DNA of 64,000 nucleotides from Gibbula magus. Taxonomy: Eukaryota > Mollusca > Gastropoda > Trochida > Trochidae. Position numbers and translations under genes: made by a program. A model generated the notes under the pieces. It searched no databases. It saw only the letters and a list, made by a program, of their open reading frames with translations, and had not been told where the DNA came from. Positions 21,836 through 34,811 of this stretch are shown here, piece by piece (within the stretch, counting starts at the first letter, position 1; the number at the start of each line of letters is the position of its first letter). The stretch spans positions 23,838,652 to 23,902,651 of the forward strand of contig OW388292.1 in assembly GCA_936450465.1 (NCBI GenBank), given 5' to 3'.

Positions 21836-24613
21836 CTCAGGATTACAGGGTTACCTTTATCGATATTAATCTTATGTAAGCAGCACATCGTGCACATCAA
21901 TGAAATTGAAATATAAATCAAATCGTCTCCTCTCAACAGTCGTTTTTTTTAAAACTGGAATAGGGCCAATGTGCATCTACCAGCCTATTAACCTTGCTGG
22001 TATTGTCTTTGGGAAAACTTATCATTCAGATTCCATGCTATTGTGCTGTGCTAGTTTTGATATTTATGTAAAAGAAGGAAACATTGTCTGTATTCTAATA
22101 GAAAAGACTTGTTTCAATCTCATTTAGCTTTACAGGCGTTTTTGCCGGGTCCCTGTGGATAATTTGTATTGAGGTGTGTTCACAAAATAAATAAGAGCTC
22201 TTTATTTACTATTTGTTCATTATTTCAACAGATATATTTTAGAAGGATACAAAACTAAAATGATACTCTATTGCAGATATTAAAAAAAAACATCACCTTC
22301 ATTAATCTTCAACACTGAGTGTTCCAACAATTTAACAATTCAGTTGTGTTTAATAATTGACTGTAAGTTGTAAGTTGTAAGTTGTTAGTTGTAAGTTCTA
22401 TCCGGTTTCATCTTTTAGCAATCAAAGCCTCGAATGTCTGTCTAAGACTGATAAACAGAGAGGCTAGAAAGATGATATCAATGAAGCCATGAATTCAACA
22501 GTAAATATGTAATAGTTACATTGTATCACACTTGATGAATACAAACGATCAACGAGCTATAAGTAGAAAGCTTATATTTTGTTCACATCTACCTATGTTA
22601 CGATTTCTTGAATGATATAACAAGGTTCGTTTTTCTCATTCTCTTTTTAATTCATCGGGTAACTATACATACAAATAAATATTGTACTGGCTGTTCAATT
22701 TTATGACTTTCTTAAATTGATAATTTCTTTCTCAAAAAGTTTCAATCTTCTAAATTTCTTACTTAATTCGTTCTGCAGCCGTAATACTAGATTGCTGTCA
22801 GTGTGTTCATTTAACAGTCAATGAAGTTGGTCCGATGACCACATTTGTATGCAGACAATTTGTGGAAAGGTTACCTCTTCAGACACTATTATAGAAGTGG
22901 TTCTGTACTTAGCTCCTTTTCAATATATGTGTTTTGATATACTCACCTTTTGCCAAAGCAAGAAGGAGCCCACTTCTAAGTTACAGCTTTACTACATTGG
23001 TTAAGGATAATGCTAAAGTACATTACATACTTTCCTTTCCTTAACTCCCTGTAGTTACCAAATGAAGTTAAATGTAATACGGTTGCTTACATTCCATTAT
23101 CTGTTATCCTGACTCTAGCCAGTGTATTGACTTACAGAAACTTGTTAGATTGACTACCAAACACAGTAAGTATTAGTTTAGCATCGTTAATACTCTAAAA
23201 TGAAATGAATGAATTTGCGAGTTACATCTCAATTCTACAAACGGAATGATTATTGGTATTGCTTGTAAACAGTTTAACAAGTTATCACATTTTATATTGA
23301 TAAAGTTATGCTAATGGTAACAAATCGAAATTCGCAATAGATGTTCATCTGAAAAGATTCCCAGCTTCAAATAACTGGAGAGCACAACAGGACCCGCCAT
23401 ATGCAAATACATGGATACACTTGTCAAGTATAAAAGATCAACTTGTACGGACCAACCAAATGATTGGTAAAGTATTTTAAAACTAAGTTTAATCTTAATT
23501 CAATGTTATATTTTTTATCTCCTCCAAAAATGCATCCCATGCCGATCTCAATGTCACAAGGTAAAAAATGGTCATTAAAATGGTACCTAATTGCGACAAT
23601 AGATTCACATGTAGCCTAATTACTGCCCAATTCAAGCCGATTTTAAAACAAATGTTCTCGTCTCAATGTTTAAACCTCTATCGAATATCAAATATTTAAC
23701 ACTTTCCAAACATAACCGACGTCACAACCTAGTTCATCTTTTACATCTTTGAAAACCTGGATGAACATTTTCCGATAATGTTTTGTCAAGTTATTACAGT
23801 ATTATTGAACATAGATATGCTAATTTGTTTGTATATGAACATTTTAAGTACATGTTAAGTATTGTTTTTCTATTGGCTATCCATAATTACCATTTACTTT
23901 TAAAAATGTACCCGACTGAACTCTATGATGTTATGTCATGCAATCAACGTTTATTGATATGTTTACATTAGAAACTCCTGTGCACACATGCAATATAATT
24001 CTGTGTCTGCAGGTATGCACATACACACCTTTAAGAATGGAAATACAATGCTTTGAACAATTCTCAACAACAATACAAAGCTAAATACGAACACTAGACT
24101 TTTGGGAGAGGTCCAAAAGAGAACTGTAAAAACTATTGTTTCATCTTCAGAGATCAAAGCCTCTGTGGAACCAGAACTGCTTGAAGTGTAAGTGATATCT
24201 ATAAAGCTGGTGCTTTCTATGCAGACGAGTTCTCTGAAGACCCTATGAGACAATGAATAGAGTCGGAAGATTAGGAGGACATCATTGACTTCAAAGCAAA
24301 GATATGAAAAGATACAAAGTCAGATGATATATTCCAAGACACAAAAGACCGAAAAGGGTTTCCACGATTAGCAACATTGCATGTATGAAATAAACATAAT
24401 CATTATGTATAATAACGGTGCAAGAATATTCAAAATAATTTTCACAGAATCGCTCTATGCACAGAAAGCATAGTCATTCGTACTCTGAAGCATCATACAT
24501 GAGTATTGTTTTCAATCACACAAGCCACTTTGACAGAATAACTTGCATGCAGTGTTACACAGATTACTAGCGAGAAAGTTGTGGAGTCAGGTGCTATTTG
24601 AGCATTTACAGTC
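21836..24613. other. Spacer right of the minisatellite
   Basis: AT-rich with a small heptamer array at 22363 and one exon-like segment on the minus strand (24029-24242, see findings). Nothing else is supportable. Confidence 0.5.
22363..22397. repeat. Short tandem heptamer (GTAAGTT)x5
   Basis: Five adjacent 7-mers, the fourth being GTTAGTT. Confidence 0.9.
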
Positions 24614-24977
24614 TTAAAGGGGCAGAAGCACGTTTTTTTCAAAAACAATTTTTTTCAAATTTCCCATTTATAATGATAGTTTATGTCATTTATATTTACT
24701 TTAGAGGGTAAAACATCTTATTCCTCAAACCAATTATCCGTGGTAGCAACAACGTTGTCGTGTATAAAGCAAAAATTGCATGGCGGCCATTTTATTGTAA
24801 ACACATTTTATTATGTCGAATGACAAAAACGATTCCCATGGCTTTACGGAACCATGTACACTCATTTTTTAACTTGATTTTCCAAAGAGAAAAGGATGTT
24901 TTACTATTGGTGACATTATTTTCCAAATACATTTCATCGACCTATTTGAGCGAAAAAACGTGCTACTGCCCCTTTAA
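24614..24977 (+). mobile_element. MITE of the TTAA-ended family, copy D (364 bp)
   Basis: Left end TTAAAGGGGCAGAAGCACG; right end ACGTGCTACTGCCCCTTTAA. The interior aligns by eye with the reverse complement of copy B, including AAATTGCATGGCGGCCATTT. The ORF at 24760-24993 is a shadow. Confidence 0.9.
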
Positions 24978-25140
24978 GGGATTATGTTTTTAAATATATC
25001 AAGATCGTTTTAGGTGATAGGTGGCGCTGCACAGTGGCGACACACGTTTGAAAGTGCTCTTCACATTTGCTTGATTATTTCTTTGTGTTTATGTCCAATG
25101 ACTTCCAATTTGTGTCTGTGATACCATTGGATACTACAAA

Positions 25141-25488
25141 ATGTATCGGAAATATACAAACTGTATATTTTTAACGATATTTCTTGGAAAAGTACTTTTT
25201 CACATCAGCTTGGTCACTCAGTATGGTCAACTGCCCAGTCATGATGGACGCCATGTTACGAGACCTACACTTCGCTACGAATACGAAGAACTTGTTGCTC
25301 TTAGAGAAAGTGCATCAATGATGGATCTCAATCTGGATTTACCACAGGAATGTGTGCTGGATAATTCTCAGGATGGACAATCAAATTCTGACACTAAACG
25401 CAGGATAAGAGGTAAGCGAGGAGGTGTGAGACGACGTGTGAGAGCACGTAAATCAAGACCCCCCACTCCCAACAATCCTCTTAGCTAA
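25141..25488 (+). pseudogene. LINE N-terminal region (leader and basic segment)
   Basis: 115 codons from the ATG at 25141: a hydrophobic start, a YEYEELVALR motif and an Arg-rich block (RGKRGGVRRRVRARKS) that directly precedes the endonuclease start in LINEs of this type known from fish and invertebrates. The downstream domain is in another frame here (SILLANVRSLRNKIDEL-like region from about 25475), so the ORF is already broken at 25488. Confidence 0.75.
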
Positions 25489-26441
25489 TGTGAGATCCCT
25501 TCGAAATAAGATTGATGAACTTGAGGCTTGTACACGTTATATGTATGAATTCAGAGACAGTTCACTCTTATGTTTTACGGAAACCTGACTGCACAACTCC
25601 ATAAGTAACGACAGTCTGAATCTACCAAACCTTTGGTAAACCTATACGGCTGGATAGGAGTGAGGAAACGACTGGAAAATCAGTAGGTGGCGGGGTTTGT
25701 GTGAATGTGAATCAAACATGGTGCAAAAACATTGTTGTACGAGAGAAGATATGTACACCCGACATTGAACTTCTGTCTGTCTCACTAAGGCCATCTTATC
25801 TTCCCTGTGAGTTCGGGCAGATATTCACGATTCTCATATATATTCCACCTAGTGCTAACTACAACAACGCCACTGATGTAATCTACAATGATGTGCAAAA
25901 GCTTGAGTCAATCTCACCTGACGCCCCTAAGTTCGTGCTCGGCGACTTTAACGGTGCTTCACTGAGATCAGTTATGCCTCACTATCAGCAATACGTCAAA
26001 TGTCCTACACGCCACACGAAGACCATTGACTTATGTTACGGCAATATCAAAGATGCTTACATTGGAAAACCGAAAGCTCCTCTTGGTTCATCGGATCATA
26101 ACTGTATTTACCTTGTCCCTGTTTATATTCAGAAACTGAAGCGTGAACCAGAAGTCAAAAAGACAGTTCGATCATGGGATGTGGATTCAATCAATCAATT
26201 ACAAGGCTGTTTTGAATGTACTGACTGGGACGAGTTTTTCGATAACTCACCTGACCCCTGTGCTCTCTCTGTTACTATAACTGACTACATCAAATTCTGT
26301 GTTGATTCTATTATTCCACAGAAGGAAATCACGATTTATCCAAACAACAAACCATGGGTGACTAAAGAACTAAAAATGTTACTGAATGAGAAAAAAAGAG
26401 CCTTTTGTTCTAACGATAAACTTAAACTGAAATCTATTTAG
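25475..26441 (+). pseudogene. LINE apurinic-type endonuclease domain (broken)
   Basis: NVRSLRNK opens the domain; CFTET is followed by a stop where Trp is expected (TGA near 25588). The second half is open from 25701: VYIPP-type strand, GDFNG (catalytic Asp/Asn region) and SSDHN (catalytic Asp-His) are visible. The linker toward reverse transcriptase (KPWVTKELK) ends at a TAG at 26439-26441. The endonuclease nicks chromosomal DNA to prime reverse transcription in intact relatives. Confidence 0.85.
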
Positions 26442-27759
26442 CGGGACATTAACGTGCAAGTGAAGAAATGTAAGGAGGCTTATAAAGACAAGGTCATGCG
26501 ACAATTCTACCAGGGCTGGAAAGGTGTCAAGACCATAATTGAACAGCAGAACAAGCCGATATACATCAACGTGGCCGACGACCGGAAGTATGCGGAAGAT
26601 CTGAACGAGTTTTATTCTAGATTTGACACCTTCGACTTCACAGATCAACGCAAATCCGTCACTGACAACATCATACCGGAGATTGAAGATAACATCACTT
26701 TTGATCCTGAGACAGTGAAACCTCATTTTTCGAAGCTAAATATTAGGAAAGCATCAGGACCGGATGGACTGGATTGTATTGTTTTAAAACGATGTTGTGA
26801 CCAGCTCTGTTATGTTTTAAGTCGGCTTTACCAACTCTCATGTGATCAACATATCATACCAACAATATGGAAAACCTCAAAAATCACCCAAGTGCCTAAG
26901 CTAAACAACCCATCTGTGTTAAACGACTTTCGACCAGTTGCGCTCACGTCTATTGCAATGAAGTGTTTCGAAAGGATCATGCTAAGGACTCTGATATCAA
27001 ACGTCGGACACCTTCTGGACCCTCTCCAATTTGCATATAGAGCACGACGGGGTGTCGAGGATGCTAAAGTTGTTATTTTAAACAGTATCTACAAACATTT
27101 AGAAATCCCCAAATCTTATGTCAGACTCCTTTTTATTGACTTTTCATCTGCTTTTAACACTATACAACCACATATTTTATTGGCAAAACTTTTATCCATG
27201 AATATCAATCGGAATCTTTTACTCTGGATTGAACAATTTCTTATTAACCGTCCCCAGTTTGTGCACGTGAACCACGCTGACTCATTAACTAGGCTTACAA
27301 ACACAGGTGCGCCTCAGGGCTGTGTTATATCACCAGTACTTTTTATTCTTTACACCAATGACTGTAAGCCAGAACCCTGATTGTCTTACTATGAAATTTG
27401 CTGATGTCGCGGCAGTGGTTGGTCTAATCAAGGAAACAGAAGCTCATTACAGAAAGGACGTGAATGACTTTGCTCAGTGGTGTGACGATAATTTCTTACA
27501 GTTGAACGTTTCAAAAACAAAAGAACTCATCATTGATTTCAGAACCATGAAAAGTGATATTTCACCTGTTGAACTCAAAAGTGAAAATGTTACAATTGTT
27601 AATCATTACAAATATCTTGGCACCATAATCGACGATAAACTACAGTGGGGTCAAAACACTGACTACATCTTTAAGAAATGCCAGCAAAGATTATATTTTA
27701 TGCGTAAATTGAGATCTTTTAACGTTAACCAAAAAGTGATGTTGTTGTTTTTTTGTTGA
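26442..27759 (+). pseudogene. LINE reverse transcriptase domain (broken, catalytic Asp lost)
   Basis: The first frame (to 27380) shows KASGPDGLD, DFRPVALTS, FIDFSSAFNTI and GAPQGCVISPVLF. A frameshift near 27350 moves the rest to another frame (to 27759), which contains the palm motif as FADV where FADD or YADD is expected, then QLNVSKTKELIIDFR and YKYLGTIIDDKL. Loss of the second Asp plus the frameshifts makes the enzyme inactive. Confidence 0.9.
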
Positions 27760-27841
27760 GAGTATTTTAACATTTTCGATCCAGTGCAGTGATTGTTCTC
27801 TTAATATCAAAAGCAAATGTTATCTTCACAAAATCATTTTA

Positions 27842-28078
27842 ATGGCAAGTCAAATATCCGGTGTTTCTGTTTCGGACTTACCATCCCTTTTTAATGCCCG
27901 TGTTGTTAACCTCGCTGAGAGGATTTTATCTGATTCCACCCATGTTTTATTTCAAGAATATAATTTTTTACCTTCAGGCCGCAATCTTTTACCTTCAGGC
28001 CGCCGTTACCAAATGCCCCGTTTTTAAACCAAAAGAGTTCAAAATTCTTTTATTCCATCAAGTATCCGCCTCTTAAAT
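27842..28078 (+). pseudogene. LINE C-terminal tail
   Basis: The conserved end of this LINE protein (LPSGRRY followed by a basic stretch) is recognisable, but split over two frames. Part of it (TTTTACCTTCAGGCCGC) is tandemly duplicated around 27965-28000, an additional lesion. Translation would end near 28076. Confidence 0.7.
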
Positions 28079-28213
28079 GACTTTTAACTTTATTTATATG
28101 TTGTGTTGTTGTTTGTGTTCTATTTATATGTCATATGTGTTTACTTTCAAGTGTAAAAATAACTCCCCTCGGGGTAATAAAGTAGTGTCATTGTCATCGT
28201 CATCATCATTCAT

Positions 28214-31200
28214 ATAGAATGTTTAACAAGGTTCGTTGTGATGCGTACATCAATCATACTTAATACTTGATGGAATTAAATAATGCGAGTCATTGTGAAT
28301 AAAATTTGATGAAATATTAATTCATAAGTTCGTGCAATAAAATATATACTAAAGTTTTAAGCATTGTTATTACTACAAAACAATGAAAATGGTGATCTTG
28401 AGAAGAAAGTTGCTTTTTAGATTACTTTATCTAAACAATAGTTGCTAAGACTCCCTGTGGAACACACTTCAGTCTGCTCCATCCACTGTTTATGTCACTA
28501 GCTTTTACATCCTAATTGAGGCCAGGTTTCCCAAATGGAAGGCAGCAACCTTTAATTTCCAGCAAATGATCCCCAATAGAAAACAAATTAGTCTGGGAAT
28601 GGGAGCGTTTCTGCTTGAGTTTTCCATATCAAGAAAACAGGCCATAGGTATACCATGTTAATGCAATGTGATTTATTTTATTAATGTATATTCAGCTACA
28701 GAATATAGAGTTGATGCAAATGAAAAGACTTTAAAGCCTTAAATAGGATATATTAGAATGTGGAAAACGAAAGCGTTTTTGCCTGAGAATAAGTTTTCCA
28801 TGTCTAGAAAAATGTGTACAACTTGTTATTGCAAGGTAGCTGAACTGACTTATATCCAGGTGCATCATATTGATTTGATGCAATTGAAAAGACAGTAAAG
28901 CCTTACAACACTTCACCTTAGGTAATATGAAAAAAGACATAGACATGTATATATAAATACCTGCGCTGACCTGTGATGAAGTATGTTATGCTTTAGTTTA
29001 TAACGCGCTATTATGCAATGAAAAAAGTATTTATCAAGGGTGTTTGGGCAAATAATGTAACCAACGCACTGACTTACGTGCTAGAAAACTTATTTTGGGC
29101 TTATTTGAAGTTGACTAAAATAGCAATATATTCTAAAATGTATTCTAAAATTAACGAAAAGGCCTCAAGCAACGATATCAAATCTCTTAATTTGTTAGAT
29201 TGCCACCGAAATATTTATGATAGACTTTACATAAATTATTAGGACATAGTGTTCATATTACCCTTGTACCAACGATGCACGTGTGAATGTCGAGCAAGGC
29301 AATGTCAAAATTATGTAATTTGTGACGGTATACCTCGTATTACAGTAAAAAGTCACGATACGTTACAAAAAGGTAGATGTAAAACGACATCTGTGATTTA
29401 TTTATCTCGATATCTGATACATTTTAATTCAGGTCGAAAAAATTTTTCTCGTTTAGAGAAGCTGTTTACTGACATTATAGGTGTCTTGAAAAACCGATTA
29501 AAGACCGTTTATTTATGTATTTTTCTGGAATTTAAAGGTATATACATTATTTTAGTTTTATTAACGATAAAAATCAAATTAAGTACATCGTTTCTGATAA
29601 CTATTTATCATATCAATATCAAATGGCTCATCAAAATAGTTTTCCCTATTCCATTAAGCTTTATCTGTTTATACTTTTCTACCGAAATATAAATCAGTAA
29701 TAGGTTGTTTGTACACCAGACATCCTTCAATCGATTTCCATTTCCAGAATCTTCCATTACTGTCTACACGGATGTTAGCCTCTGAGAATATTGACGAACT
29801 TAAACTGGTTAGATGGACTTCCAGAATAGAGTTACTGAATGTGCACTGAATGGGAGGTCCAGCTTGCAACATGTTCATAAAAAAGTATCGTTATTAGGTC
29901 TTCAAGACAAAGTCATGAAGACCTTTTGTTATTATCGTGATGTTTTTATTATTTATTCATTATTTGAACCGAATTTTGTCCACAGTATTGCCGCTTAACG
30001 GCTCAAGTGATTTACATATAATTTGCAGGGTTTCTAGCTTGTTACCTAATCTGGTGTTTTGTAGAGACATTTTTGGATTTTCTTGAGTTATCTCCACTTG
30101 AAGTCAAACCTTTAAATTTTGATATCTTGAGAACTAATCGAGACAAATTCACACAACTTTTACCAATATGTGGGCAGCAATATTCCCCATCCAGTAGGCC
30201 TATGGCGGTTTTCGGCCGTAATCACCGTTTTTTTTGTATTTCTAAAAAACTGAAACTTTTGTGCAGTTTCACAGATTTGTTGGTACGTGTCTTTTTAAAA
30301 TATTCGCCTAAATAACGGTAAAACATACAGTTATGTGTGATAGCTCATATTGAAGCTAAATGAATTTGTCAAATTCTATGAACGCCGATTTTTCAATTTT
30401 GTCCCTGAATTTGAATAATTGGCCCATGAATATAGACATTTTAAAAAACATTGTTTTACCGCAATATGTTCAAAGGAGCATAACTCAAAAATGAATGTAG
30501 GTCAATGTTACTATGTGAAATCTCTTCCTTATAATCATTGTAACAATTCCTTCACATATTATTACTATATAAAAAAATTTATATACACAAAATATTGAAA
30601 TTGCTTAACTAATTACGCTATTGAAATTTTATTGACACAAGAATGTTGATGGTTAAGCTTCCAACATCGCAAACATCGTCTAGGAGTCTAAGTAACATAT
30701 GAATTTTTTAAAGTATTTTTTGTATATATTCAGAAGAACATAATACAATAACTAATCTACTTATGTGGAATTAGAGCACAACATTGTCTATACCTTAGTA
30801 TGAAAATATTTAAAATGTTGTCTTTATCATGATAAATACCATGTATGGGTCCATTAATATGCAAGTTTTCCATTTTCTTTGGAGATTTTTTTTTAAAAAC
30901 TACTTAAGATACAAACATGTTTAATAGATTATTTTAAAGCAGAGAAAAGGATAAAATAACCTAGAGTCTAACATGGAGTTCAAGGTCAAAGAGAAGTTTT
31001 GAAGAGCTAGGTATTGACGCGTCAATCATAGTTTTAGGTTAAAATTAGAATGAATATGCTACAATACCATAACAGACATGCAAAACGTAAGGCATGTACA
31101 GAGAAGGTGGTTTCTTGCTATGGTCTTGACACTTAATTTTTTTTTTTTTTAACTTATGAATAACAATGAAGAACTATATAATGTAAGGTACAATTATATG

Positions 31201-34200
31201 AAGAAAGTGCCACGGAAAGTTGAATCGATACCAAACAAATCCTGTGGACATGTTACATAACTTGAAAGGATTATTAAAAACAAAATGATGAGTGTCCATC
31301 AAATTTGGAATTAAGCCAATCATTATTTTCAAAACAATACCATCTCAAATAGTTAAGACACTTCAAATTCAAAATATCATTTCAGAGGTTGACATAAAAA
31401 TGCAATCCATTAAATTATATTTTCAAATTACTTCCACAATGTTAAATAACCGAGATTACATTGTCAAGTGTGTAACCTGTCTAGTTCAAAATTACAAATG
31501 ACGGTGTTTAATGTTTAGAGCTGTACAGTTGCAATGAAATCACATGTTATTTATTTATTTGAATTGAATGGAAGGTCCATTTAAGTAAATAAGTTTTCGA
31601 AGAATGTGTATTTCAAGACAGATTTGTTTTAATTCTTCTGAATAAATGTTTGATGTTGAAATAAATAAATGTGGTTTCTTCGAGGATACTGTTTTGAGAT
31701 AAAAAGCAGAGTACTGTCACCCTGTCATGTTGTCCGTCACTCTGCTATTGATCGTTGCCATCTCAGGAAAACACATTTGAACAAAGTACCGATAATTACA
31801 AACAATTCCTGTCGTCAATCAAATTGACAAGTTTAATTGATAGGACAGATAACTAGTTGTTTTCCTGGTTGGGGAAGGGAAGATTATTGCAATTACTTAG
31901 TTGTTCAAAACACGTACACGTTGTAATTGGCTACTTTACACCAGTAAAGGCCGCAATGAAATAAACAAGTTACTTTGTCAGGTGTGGTATCTGTTTTCCC
32001 TGTTATCTTCAGATCTGAAGTCATATGTCTTAAAAGTAGTCAAACCTGTATTGTGGAGTTAGTTAAATAAATTCGGTTATTAAGTGAAATGAACATATTT
32101 AATACATCGTAATTGTTATATCATTTACTGACTGAGCACTTAAGTACCTGAAGCAGCATTTATCAGACAATGAAGAGCGAAATGGCAGTGCAGCTAAACA
32201 CAATGAAATTGTAATTGATCATGGAATAGATCCAATAGTAGCTGTCCTCTCTAAAGTCTCATTTGTAACAACAAGGCTACACCGGGTCATTACTGTAAGT
32301 AATTGATTAATCTTGGAGATATATCTGGATACTGTTACCTTTGACTTTAAAGACACAACTTTATAAATATCGGAAAATGTAAAACAACCGTGTATAAATG
32401 CTTAAAAACTTATTCTGCTTTAATATAATTTCTTTGGTAGGCATTTCAGAAGACAAAGAAGAAAAGTATGCATTTTGAACTTAAACATATAATTATGTAA
32501 TTATGGTTACAGGCATGGTTACAGTCATGAACATAACAAACATTCCAATTTCATTCATACAGGCTTTACATTGTATTGTGATGTAATTCTTACCTCATTA
32601 GATAATTGGATACATATGCTTATTTTTAACAAGATAGATTTGTTTAAATCTTTAAACAATGACATCCATTTATACATACCAGGTCTAATCAATTGAAACT
32701 GTTTAAGATAGAACCTTCTCAGTTGTAAAGGGTTATGACAAATGTCGAAGCCGATTATCAAGCAAGTGATGACTTGAAAACGTGTTTGATTGTTTGATAA
32801 AGGTGCTAGTACAAATTACAATGTACAATAGTCGAAATCAGACAAAAATGCAAACAAAAGGACGCCGAAACATTTCTTGAAACGTGTCTTAAATGTGTCC
32901 AATATAAGTTCAATTAACCATCTAGCAACCCATACAAACGCACCCCCTCCCCCAAACTCCCCCCTCCTCTCTTTTTCCCCAATACATGTAGCATTCTCGT
33001 GATGAATTATTTCAATTGAGAAGTTTAAAGTGTGTATTCCAATGAGTAACTTTATCTATGTATTTTCCAATCACAGATGCTTTAATCAGTCACCAATGAA
33101 AAGTGTTTTTTTTTTAAAAAGAAAAACCGTTATTTATTAATGAATGTATGTAGTCTTAGTGATTGACTAGAAGTTAAAAGGAATTGATTGCCATATACCA
33201 AAACCCTTTGTGAAAGCATTTACTGTGATCAATCATGGATTATGTTGTTTACTCATAAAAGGGTCATTATAAAATAGTATTAACATTATAAAATTAACTT
33301 AATACAATATTCTTTCACAACTCCTTTTTAAAAGATCTTTTAAAGAGTCTCTTGTACATGATCTTGCACTCGTAGATTAAACACAGTTGTGTGTGTAATA
33401 AACATAAGCAATGTTCATCAAACTTGTTATAGAGTTATATTGAAAAACTATGTGTCATATTACTTGAACCTTAATGTGTCTGTATCAAATTGCTTCTGCT
33501 CTGTTTGTTTCTTTTACACTTCAAATCACCTCTTCTAACTTGGTTATTTGTTTCTGTGAATAATACCAAATATGGACATTCATCAACATATTGTTATGGT
33601 TTACAAAACATTCCTGACAGAACATCCAACACTCTAGGGACGCCTAATGAGCTTTAGTATTTCCTTCTATCCTTGTTTTTTCGGTTTCCTGAAAGTTAAT
33701 GATGTATTTAATATTTCCATTGTATATGTTTTTTTCCCATCATGCATGCATTTCACCCGATGAAGCTGATGTCCAGAAAATGTTGTTTTCTTTTAACTCC
33801 AAATTTAAATGCCCTTCAAGATTCGAACGATATATTTGCTAGTTCAAATTAATGTGGTATCCTTAAAATGAAAACTCGAACCATTTTCATCAAATCTTAT
33901 ATACTACCTCTCCATTGGATATAGAAGTGCCTTTGGGGATTTAATTTTGATTTTCGTTTTTTTTTTGGTCCAATTTGAACTGAGTTTTATTGACATAATA
34001 AATGAATTATTCAAAGTTCAGAAAAAATTAAGCTCACATACATGTAAAAACTATTTTACGTTTGTAATGTCTACTTGATTTTCATATCTACCAACTATTG
34101 AACCATACTCATAACATTAATACATATTTTTCCTATAATATTTTTTTTTAAGTTTACACAATATGCGTAGATTAACATACATTCAGATTCAACATAATGT

Positions 34201-34648
34201 ACCCTTTAATAATAAAAGTGTTATGTAAGGCATGTTTGTAAATCATTAATTCGTTGGAGAGAGCGGAATCTGAAGAAGTAAACATCTTCAAACAAGTTTC
34301 CTGCGACTCGTTTGATAGTTCATTGTAGTACTCCTTTAATGACATTCGTCAAGGCGAAACCTGAGCTTACTAGCAGGCGAGCTTAATTTCGTTACAGTGA
34401 CGCTATTTGATTCATTCATTGTGGCGCTCTGATCGAATATCTTAAAGTAACCCTTGACTTTATATGACAAAATATGAACATCAAAATTCATTTCATAACA
34501 TGGAAACTTAGGAAAATAAATGTTCAAATTACATGATTTAAACATACTTGTATTCATGAAGCCGAATACATTAATATAGATTTGCCCACAAGCCATCAGC
34601 TTACATAAATAACGTTCAAATATAATCAATAACCATCTTCAAATCAAT
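28214..34648. other. Long AT-rich spacer
   Basis: It holds a diverged two-copy tandem repeat (28600-28935) and mononucleotide runs (for example T-rich at 31136-31150 and 33957-33966). ORFs of 60-150 codons (29249-29692, 34336-34629 minus and others) carry no recognisable motif. I see no confident gene or RNA. Confidence 0.55.
28600..28935. repeat. Two diverged tandem copies of a ~165-bp sequence
   Basis: Shared blocks in the same order: a GCGTTT..TGCCTGAG/GCTTGAG segment, AGTTTTCCAT, and GATGCAA(A)TGAAAAGAC followed by TAAAGCCTTA. The first copy covers about 28605-28750, the second about 28765-28930. Detected by eye; boundaries are approximate. Confidence 0.5.
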
Positions 34649-34703
34649 GGGGTTCGCCGCCACACTAATCCGCTTGGGGGCGCGGGTGTACTATCGGTTA
34701 TAG
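34649..34703. repeat. Left terminal inverted repeat
   Basis: Begins GGGGTTCGCCG and ends GGGTGTACTATCGGTTATAG. The right terminus, read as reverse complement, begins with the same 11 bases and ends GGGTGTACTAGCGGTTATAG. The flanking dinucleotide AT (34647-34648) is repeated at 43537-43538. Confidence 0.92.
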
Positions 34704-34811
34704 TCGTGCTTGGCCTGTACTGGTCTTTTTTGCTTTGCGCGCTGCGCAAACTTTCCAACCTTTCTGTGAAGAACGAGCGCGGGAACCAAGCTCGGTTACT
34801 ACTGTCGCGAT
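34704..34811 (+). promoter_or_regulatory. Short leader/promoter region of the nuclease gene
   Basis: Only 108 bp separate the inverted repeat from the ATG. It is GC-richer than the surroundings and contains the palindrome TTTGCGC-GCT-GCGCAAA (34733-34749). No TATA box is seen. The promoter must lie here or in the repeat itself, unless transcription starts outside the element. Confidence 0.45.

Larger units (their letters stand above)
25010..28213 (+). mobile_element. Degenerate LINE (jockey-superfamily, CR1/Rex1-like), near full length
   Basis: A single long coding region can be followed through endonuclease, reverse transcriptase and the conserved C-terminal tail, interrupted by stops and frameshifts. 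The 3' end has a short UTR ending in GGGGTAATAAAGTAGTG and a CAT/CGT-rich microsatellite near 28190-28210, typical of this LINE group. The 5' limit (about 25010) is a guess from the end of MITE D and the first open frame. This copy cannot move by itself. Confidence 0.88.

Noticed and set aside
29669..29878. Minus-strand ORF with exon-like composition
   Set aside because: The putative acceptor lacks a pyrimidine tract, the donor is weak and no homologous motif is recognised.
34336..34629. 97-codon minus-strand ORF just outside the left end of the transposon
   Set aside because: No domain or splice context; it ends before the inverted repeat and is probably chance.
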